Of a stretch of DNA of 10,117 nucleotides, positions 6,754 to 10,117 are shown one piece after another. How positions within the stretch are numbered: position 1 is the stretch's first letter; each line of letters starts with the position of its first letter. Position numbers and translations under genes: made by a program. The stretch covers positions 1 through 10,117 of the forward strand of contig CAAGAM010000056.1 in the NCBI GenBank assembly GCA_900767815.1, in the 5' to 3' direction. The DNA comes from Clostridia bacterium (GTDB taxonomy: Bacteria; Bacillota; Clostridia; Christensenellales; Borkfalkiaceae). The notes under the pieces were generated by a model. That model saw nothing but the letters and a program-made list of their open reading frames with translations, did no database searches and had not been told where the DNA came from.

Positions 6754-7385
6754 ACGGGAAAAAGATATATCCCCGCAATGGGGACAGTCAGATTGTATAT
6801 CTGAAAAACGTGATAACAAACCCGAATATAGAAGTCGGAGATTTTACGTTCTATAATGATTTTGTAAATGATCCGAAAGACTTTGAAAAGAACAATGTTC
6901 TTTATTACTACCCGATTAACCACGATAAGTTGATTATCGGAAAGTATTGCTCGATTGCTTGTGGTGCACGATTTCTATTTAATAGCGCAAATCATACAAT
7001 GCGCTCATTGTCAACATACCCGTTCCCGATTTTCTATGACGAGTGGGAACACGGAATATGGGCAGACAAAGCGTGGGACAATAAAGGCGACATCGTAATC
7101 GGCAATGACGTATGGATAGGATACGAAGCTGTCATTATGGCGGGAGTAACGATAGGCGACGGAGCAATTATCGGCACGCGCGCAGTCGTAACAAAAGATG
7201 TGCCGCCGTACACGATTGTAGGCGGTGTTCCCGCAAAGCCTATTCGCAAGCGGTTTTCGGAAGATGTTATCAAACGCTTATTGGATTTGAAGTGGTGGGA
7301 TTTACCGCCTGAAACAGTAATCAACATCATAAAAGATATACAGGAAGGAAACATTGATTCCGTAATGCTTCATTTACAAAAATAA
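6741..7385 (+). CDS. Vat-like xenobiotic O-acetyltransferase (left-handed beta-helix)
   Basis: The 214-residue cytoplasmic enzyme belongs to the hexapeptide-repeat xenobiotic acetyltransferase (XAT) family, which includes Vat streptogramin A acetyltransferases and CatB-type chloramphenicol enzymes. Diagnostic segments are NPNIEVGDFTFYND (27-40), LYYYPIN and DKLIIGKYCSIACGARF (62-78), and NSANHTM with the catalytic His85. The hexapeptide coil follows, with GDIVIGNDVWIGYEAVIMAG (116-135), then GGVPAKPIRKRFSED and the LLDLKWWD tail helix. Length matches Vat enzymes (about 205-220). It probably transfers acetyl from acetyl-CoA to a hydroxyl of a drug or sugar; it may or may not give streptogramin resistance. 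ATG 6741 follows AAGGAG (6726-6731) by 9 bases. The gene is monocistronic, with a terminator at 7413. Confidence 0.9.
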   Translation: MAIPDGKKIYPRNGDSQIVYLKNVITNPNIEVGDFTFYNDFVNDPKDFEKNNVLYYYPINHDKLIIGKYCSIACGARFLFNSANHTMRSLSTYPFPIFYDEWEHGIWADKAWDNKGDIVIGNDVWIGYEAVIMAGVTIGDGAIIGTRAVVTKDVPPYTIVGGVPAKPIRKRFSEDVIKRLLDLKWWDLPPETVINIIKDIQEGNIDSVMLHLQK

Positions 7386-7412
7386 AACGTAATTCAAGCA
7401 TTCTACAAATAG

Positions 7413-7447
7413 AAAGTCGTTACTTTATGTAGCGGCTTTTTTATTTC
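7413..7447 (+). terminator. Rho-independent terminator after the acetyltransferase gene
   Basis: AAAGTCGTTAC (7413-7423) pairs with GTAGCGGCTTT (7429-7439) in RNA, an 11-bp stem with two G-U pairs and a 5-base loop. A T tract (TTTTTTATTT) follows directly. It lies 27 bases after the stop codon of the Vat-like gene. Confidence 0.8.
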
Positions 7448-7496
7448 TCGAACGCATTGACAAGCCTATTATAAATTTCAATTTAGCGGAGTAACT

Positions 7497-7718
7497 ATGT
7501 TTGGATTTTTCAAGAAAAATAAAGTTAAACTGACAGAAAAAGAACTAAAACGGAATAAAATGTGGGAGCTATGGGCAAAAGAGTGTGCGGATTCGCCATA
7601 TTCGGAATTGATGACATATCAAAGCGAAGTCAATAACGGCGGACACGCGCAATATTTCGATAACGTTTCGAGTATCAAAGATTTGAAAAACGAGATGTTG
7701 TCATTGTATCAAGCATAA
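7497..7718 (+). CDS. DUF4375 (DMP19-like) protein, C-terminally truncated
   Basis: The 73-residue product begins well, with GCGGAG (7486-7491) 5 bases before the ATG and an upstream TTGACA (7457-7462) that lacks a good -10 partner. It contains SPYSELMTYQSEVNNGG and HAQYF (33-54), which I recognise as the core of the DUF4375/DMP19-like family found in many Firmicutes. Family members are usually about twice this length, with a helical C-terminal half that is absent here. The frame stops at TAA only 6 bases before the stop codon of the convergent DUF3795 gene, and nothing resembling the missing half occurs in other frames. A deletion, probably when the minus-strand operon arrived or was rearranged, would explain this. 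Function of the family is unknown to me; this copy is probably not functional. Confidence 0.65.
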   Translation: MFGFFKKNKVKLTEKELKRNKMWELWAKECADSPYSELMTYQSEVNNGGHAQYFDNVSSIKDLKNEMLSLYQA

Positions 7719-7724
7719 TAGACC

Positions 7725-8060
7725 TTACTTATTTTTTAGATTGCTTAACGCTTCGGCGTTATCGGATATTACCATACCAACGGTTTGGCAGCTTTCCATT
7801 TCGGAACAGTTTCCGCAGGTTTCAAAAGCTTTTCCGAGCGCACACTGCCGTATCTGACAATACTTGTCGCAAAAAGGAGTTTTAACCCCGTCCACGCGAC
7901 AACCGTCGCAATTGATCATTTCGGACGTTATCTCGAAGCCGTTGAGCTCCGACCATTCCTTTGCAACCTTTTCGCGCAATGCGTTATCGTTGTTTTGCGT
8001 GGCAATATACGCTTCGCATTTTTCGCAATCGAGTCCGCAATATGCAATCATTTTATTCAT
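7725..8060 (-). CDS. DUF3795 cysteine-rich protein
   Basis: This 111-residue protein starts MIAYCGLDCEKCEAYIAT (from Met4), the signature opening of DUF3795 proteins. It contains 11 cysteines (8, 12, 15, 51, 54, 64, 68, 73, 82, 85, 91) in CxxxCxxC, CDGC, CxxxC and CGNC groups, suggesting binding of zinc or an Fe-S cluster. The family has no firm biochemical function that I know of. The start at 8060 is supported by CGGAGG about 10 bases upstream; an internal Met4 is possible. It is the last gene of the operon with the methyltransferase and hydrolase, lying 21 bases after the hydrolase stop. No terminator hairpin is visible between its stop and the truncated convergent gene. Confidence 0.88.
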   Translation of the reverse strand: MNKMIAYCGLDCEKCEAYIATQNNDNALREKVAKEWSELNGFEITSEMINCDGCRVDGVKTPFCDKYCQIRQCALGKAFETCGNCSEMESCQTVGMVISDNAEALSNLKNK

Positions 8061-8081
8061 TGTTTTTGTTCCTCCGTGTTT

Positions 8082-8843
8082 TTATAGCCAAACCGCCCAA
8101 TCACCGTAATTGAAAGTGCCTACGCCGTGATGCAACTTATCTTGCGCTTGCAGTTCACGAAAAGCGTCTCTCATTCTAACTGCTATTTCGGGTTGTATAT
8201 CGAGCGAATGATGTGCCGGAAACAACCGTTTTGACGGCAACGCTGCAATCTTTTCAAGCGACTGCAAATACGCTTCGGGGTCTGTGGACGGATAATATGC
8301 AAACAATGTGTCTTTGTAAATCAAGTCGCCCGTGAATATGTAACCTCGTTCTTGCTCCCAAAAGCAAAGATGTCCGGGCGAATGCCCCGGCGTATGCAAT
8401 ACTTTTATTTTTCTATCGCCCAAATCAATAATTTCGCCGCCGTTTAATACCTTTGTAGGCGTTCCCTGAAACATTTCGTAAGTGCTTACGTCAAAGCCTT
8501 CGGGCAAATCGCAACGGTCTATCACCATATCACGGACAGTCTGAATAGTCAGTGGAAATTTGCCGTTTAGCCAATCTATCTCGGCTTTGTGCGCATAGAA
8601 ATCGGGAAAAAATTTATGTCCGCCAATGTGATCCGAATGAATATGGGTTGCAACGGCTATGACGTGCTTGTCCGTCAATTTGCGAACCTCGTTATAAATG
8701 TTGCAAATACCAAGCCCCGTATCAATCAAAAGACAACGCTCGCTTCCGATTAAAAGGTAGTAATGCGTTTCTTCCCAATGGCGGTATTCGCTTATAATAT
8801 AAGTCGTTTCGTCGATTTTATCTATTGTAAACCAATCTTTCAT
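8082..8843 (-). CDS. Metallo-beta-lactamase-fold hydrolase (glyoxalase II-like)
   Basis: The 253-residue enzyme has the complete MBL-fold metal site: HIHSDH (H67, H69, D71, H72), H154 within HTPGHSPGH, bridging D173 in FTGD, and H211/H212 in the FPAHHS segment. This fits a dinuclear zinc hydrolase of the broad glyoxalase II/lactonase/beta-lactamase-like group; the substrate cannot be told. A longer frame reaches an ATG at 8894, but ATG at 8843 is preferred because GGAG lies 10 bases upstream and because protein homology begins there (DWFTIDKIDETTYIISEY). The chosen ATG overlaps the methyltransferase TGA as ATGA, so translation is likely coupled. No signal peptide or membrane segment is visible; it should act in the cytoplasm. 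Confidence 0.92.
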   Translation of the reverse strand: MKDWFTIDKIDETTYIISEYRHWEETHYYLLIGSERCLLIDTGLGICNIYNEVRKLTDKHVIAVATHIHSDHIGGHKFFPDFYAHKAEIDWLNGKFPLTIQTVRDMVIDRCDLPEGFDVSTYEMFQGTPTKVLNGGEIIDLGDRKIKVLHTPGHSPGHLCFWEQERGYIFTGDLIYKDTLFAYYPSTDPEAYLQSLEKIAALPSKRLFPAHHSLDIQPEIAVRMRDAFRELQAQDKLHHGVGTFNYGDWAVWL

Positions 8844-9772
8844 ATTTCTTTTACTCCGCGCATTACCATAATTATTGACACGGTTGTGTCCCATTGCTTT
8901 ATATTGTTTTCGTATTGTTTTATGCGATAATCATACTTGTTATTTACAGTGTGTTTCATTTCGGCAATTTCTTGATTTGAAAAGTGTTCGGACATTAAAT
9001 TTACCACCGATTCGATTGACTCGATAGCCGAGTACCTGTCCGCATTGATTATCGCGCGCGCAAATTCGGGCGTAGTATCAGGATTATCAGGTGTTAAAAC
9101 CACAGTAACATATCCCGTTTTGATTTGCTTAAATCCATATTGTTCCATAACGGCAGGGAGTTTCGCTTCGTTCAAATAATACTTGCCTACGTTAAATTTA
9201 TCTATCGAACTATCGTACTGTTCCGCTTTTTCCCAAAACGCTTTTTTAAAATCGTTAGGCGTGTAGCAATCGGGCGCGACTGAAATACCTTTGCGAGAAG
9301 AAAGCACAAAACAAACGCCGTTCGGTTTCAATATGCGTAGTTGTTCTTTGTAAAATGCGGAAGGCTCTATATGTTCACAAACGGAATTTGAGATTACGAC
9401 GTCAAAACTTTCATCGGCAAAAGGAAGCGCGACTATATCGGCTTCCATAAAACTTACGCCTGTTTCGTGTTCTTTGGCAAACCGTATAAATTCGCTGTCT
9501 CGGTCAATGGCGATTATCTCGGCATTTGGATACCAACGTGCGAGAGAGCCTGCAAGCGCACCCGAACCGCAACCTATTTCAAGAATTTTCAGTTTCTGTG
9601 TTTCGTCTAAATCGAATAACGCTTTATATTGACTTGCGAATTTGTCATCAAACCGCAATTTGCGACTGTAATACAATGTTTTTACGCCTTGTATATACTT
9701 TGACCATATAGTATTCATAGTTTTACTTGTGTTTGTATTCGTTTGATTTATCCAAGTTTTTATATCAACCAT
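8840..9772 (-). CDS. Class I SAM-dependent methyltransferase
   Basis: The 310-residue protein has the Rossmann SAM-binding motifs in order: motif I ILEIGCGSGAL (63-73), the ribose-binding acidic end of strand 2 at D90 in IIAIDRDSEF, ADIVALPF (111-118), motif IV-like DVVISNSVCEHI (124-135) and the post-motif RILKPNG (146-152). This matches the Methyltransf_11 group of small-molecule or quinone-type methyltransferases. The N-terminal stretch (WSKYIQGVKTLYYSRKLRF) and the C-terminal alpha/beta extension are shared, as far as I recall, with a Clostridia-specific subfamily of unknown substrate. The ATG at 9772 follows AAGGAG by 5 bases; an internal ATG at 9718 has no such site. It is the first gene of a three-gene operon with a strong promoter at 9796-9824. 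Confidence 0.93.
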   Translation of the reverse strand: MVDIKTWINQTNTNTSKTMNTIWSKYIQGVKTLYYSRKLRFDDKFASQYKALFDLDETQKLKILEIGCGSGALAGSLARWYPNAEIIAIDRDSEFIRFAKEHETGVSFMEADIVALPFADESFDVVISNSVCEHIEPSAFYKEQLRILKPNGVCFVLSSRKGISVAPDCYTPNDFKKAFWEKAEQYDSSIDKFNVGKYYLNEAKLPAVMEQYGFKQIKTGYVTVVLTPDNPDTTPEFARAIINADRYSAIESIESVVNLMSEHFSNQEIAEMKHTVNNKYDYRIKQYENNIKQWDTTVSIIMVMRGVKEI

Positions 9773-9795
9773 AATCGCTCCTTTTGTATTTATAA

Positions 9796-9824
9796 ATTAT
9801 AGCACAAAATCAACCGTTTTTCAA
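9796..9824 (-). promoter_or_regulatory. Strong sigma-A promoter of the methyltransferase-hydrolase-DUF3795 operon
   Basis: On the minus strand TTGAAA (9824-9819) and TATAAT (9801-9796) are separated by exactly 17 bases, and TGC precedes the -10 box, so this is a near-consensus extended -10 promoter. Transcription would start around 9789, giving a short leader of under 20 bases that contains only the AAGGAG ribosome binding site. No operator-like repeat is visible, which suggests constitutive expression. Confidence 0.8.
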
Positions 9825-9858
9825 GTAATGAGGGGCGCTATTCAAGTTTAGCTAACAC

Positions 9859-9894
9859 AAAAAAGCCGAGATTCCGCGAGGAGTCCCGACTTTT
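9859..9894 (-). terminator. Rho-independent terminator downstream of the recombinase relic
   Basis: Read on the minus strand, AAAAGTCGGGACTCC (9894-9880), a 4-base loop and GGAATCTCGGCTTTT (9875-9861) form a 15-bp stem with one mismatch and two G-U pairs, followed by a run of six T. On the plus strand the same pairing has more mismatches, so it points left, away from the relic. It also insulates the operon promoter just beyond it from read-through. Confidence 0.75.
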
Positions 9895-9908
9895 GCTTTA
9901 CATTAAAT

Positions 9909-10117
9909 TTAGACTGCTTTAATTCTGATTTTATTCTTATTGTGTCCATTTGAACGCTTATACCCTTCAAGGACGGATTCAAGAAGAATTCTCTCGGAGC
10001 CTTTGCCGATAGATTCTTTGGCTGATATAACTTTTACGCCGTTCTTTTTCAGAAGGCTTTATAATGAGCGGAGTCGTAACGGTTACGGGCAAACCTACTG
10101 AGTTTCCAAACGATAAC
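9909..10117 (-). pseudogene. Serine site-specific recombinase fragment, frameshifted and 3'-truncated, cut by the window edge
   Basis: Read from the right edge on the minus strand, the first frame gives VIVWKLSRFARNRYDSAHYKA and then a stop. Adding one base near 10050-10056 restores LLKKNGVKVISAKES followed by ERILLESVLEGY. This order, with the KL-x-RFARNRYDS arginine motif and the VISA...LLESVLEGY helix, is the resolvase catalytic domain of large or small serine recombinases. After EGY the expected YYSANLSQKxxRG segment is replaced by an unrelated basic tail (KRSNGHNKNKIRIKAV) ending in TAA at 9911-9909, so the 3' part is also lost. The catalytic Ser would lie beyond the window. This marks a past mobile element insertion. 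Confidence 0.75.

Noticed and set aside
8844..8894. N-terminal extension of the hydrolase to an ATG at 8894
   Set aside because: It lies inside the methyltransferase gene, encodes unconserved sequence, and the ATG at 8843 has a ribosome binding site and an ATGA overlap.
1381..9970. Shared TATACCCTTC in the palindrome (1381-1390) and the recombinase relic (near 9959-9968)
   Set aside because: Ten bases of identity with no extension; in the relic it is explained by coding sequence (EGYK), so chance is enough.
1..10117. CRISPR array, tRNA, rRNA or riboswitch
   Set aside because: No regularly spaced repeats, tRNA cloverleaf or known riboswitch core was seen by reading; no computational scan was possible.

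Overview
The window looks like accessory chromosomal DNA from a low-to-moderate GC member of the Bacillota, most likely an uncultured gut-type Clostridia. The grounds are strong AGGAGG-type ribosome binding sites, extended -10 promoters (TGnTATAAT), A/T-rich intergenic DNA, and families typical of that group: S51 peptidase E-like, GNAT-YoaP, Vat-like acetyltransferase, DUF3795 and a Clostridia-type SAM methyltransferase. I see no tRNA, rRNA, CRISPR array or intact transposase. The species assignment is inference.

Layout. 1-165 is the tail of a peptidase E-like gene, followed by a hairpin terminator. 421-1275 (+) is a stand-alone NERD-domain protein, a predicted PD-(D/E)XK-type nuclease fold. 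1276-1576 holds a perfect 33-bp palindrome and a frameshifted Sel1-repeat relic. 1577-6030 is the best-preserved block: a large fused ATPase/permease ABC exporter on the minus strand, divergent from an OmpR-family response regulator and an intramembrane-type histidine kinase that overlap by 8 bases. 6113-6652 is a GNAT-YoaP gene that has lost its 5' part right behind the kinase. 6741-7385 is a Vat-like (xenobiotic) acetyltransferase with a terminator. 7497-7718 is a DUF4375-like gene cut short at its 3' end. 9772 down to 7725 is a minus-strand operon: SAM methyltransferase, metallo-beta-lactamase-fold hydrolase (ATGA overlap), then a cysteine-rich DUF3795 protein. The right edge is a frameshifted serine recombinase relic with its own terminator.

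How the parts fit. The ABC transporter and two-component system probably form a self-contained envelope-stress or drug-export module, with the kinase and regulator controlling the divergent transporter. To its right lies a string of single-gene small-molecule-modification functions (acetyltransferases, methyltransferase, hydrolase). At least four genes in the window are broken (Sel1, GNAT-YoaP, DUF4375, serine recombinase), and they sit at the boundaries between intact blocks. This pattern suggests repeated insertion and deletion at one site. I found no clearly new multi-gene system. The most unusual sequence features are the palindrome at 1329-1399, the possible start-codon-sequestering hairpin before the acetyltransferase, and the relic-bounded mosaic itself.
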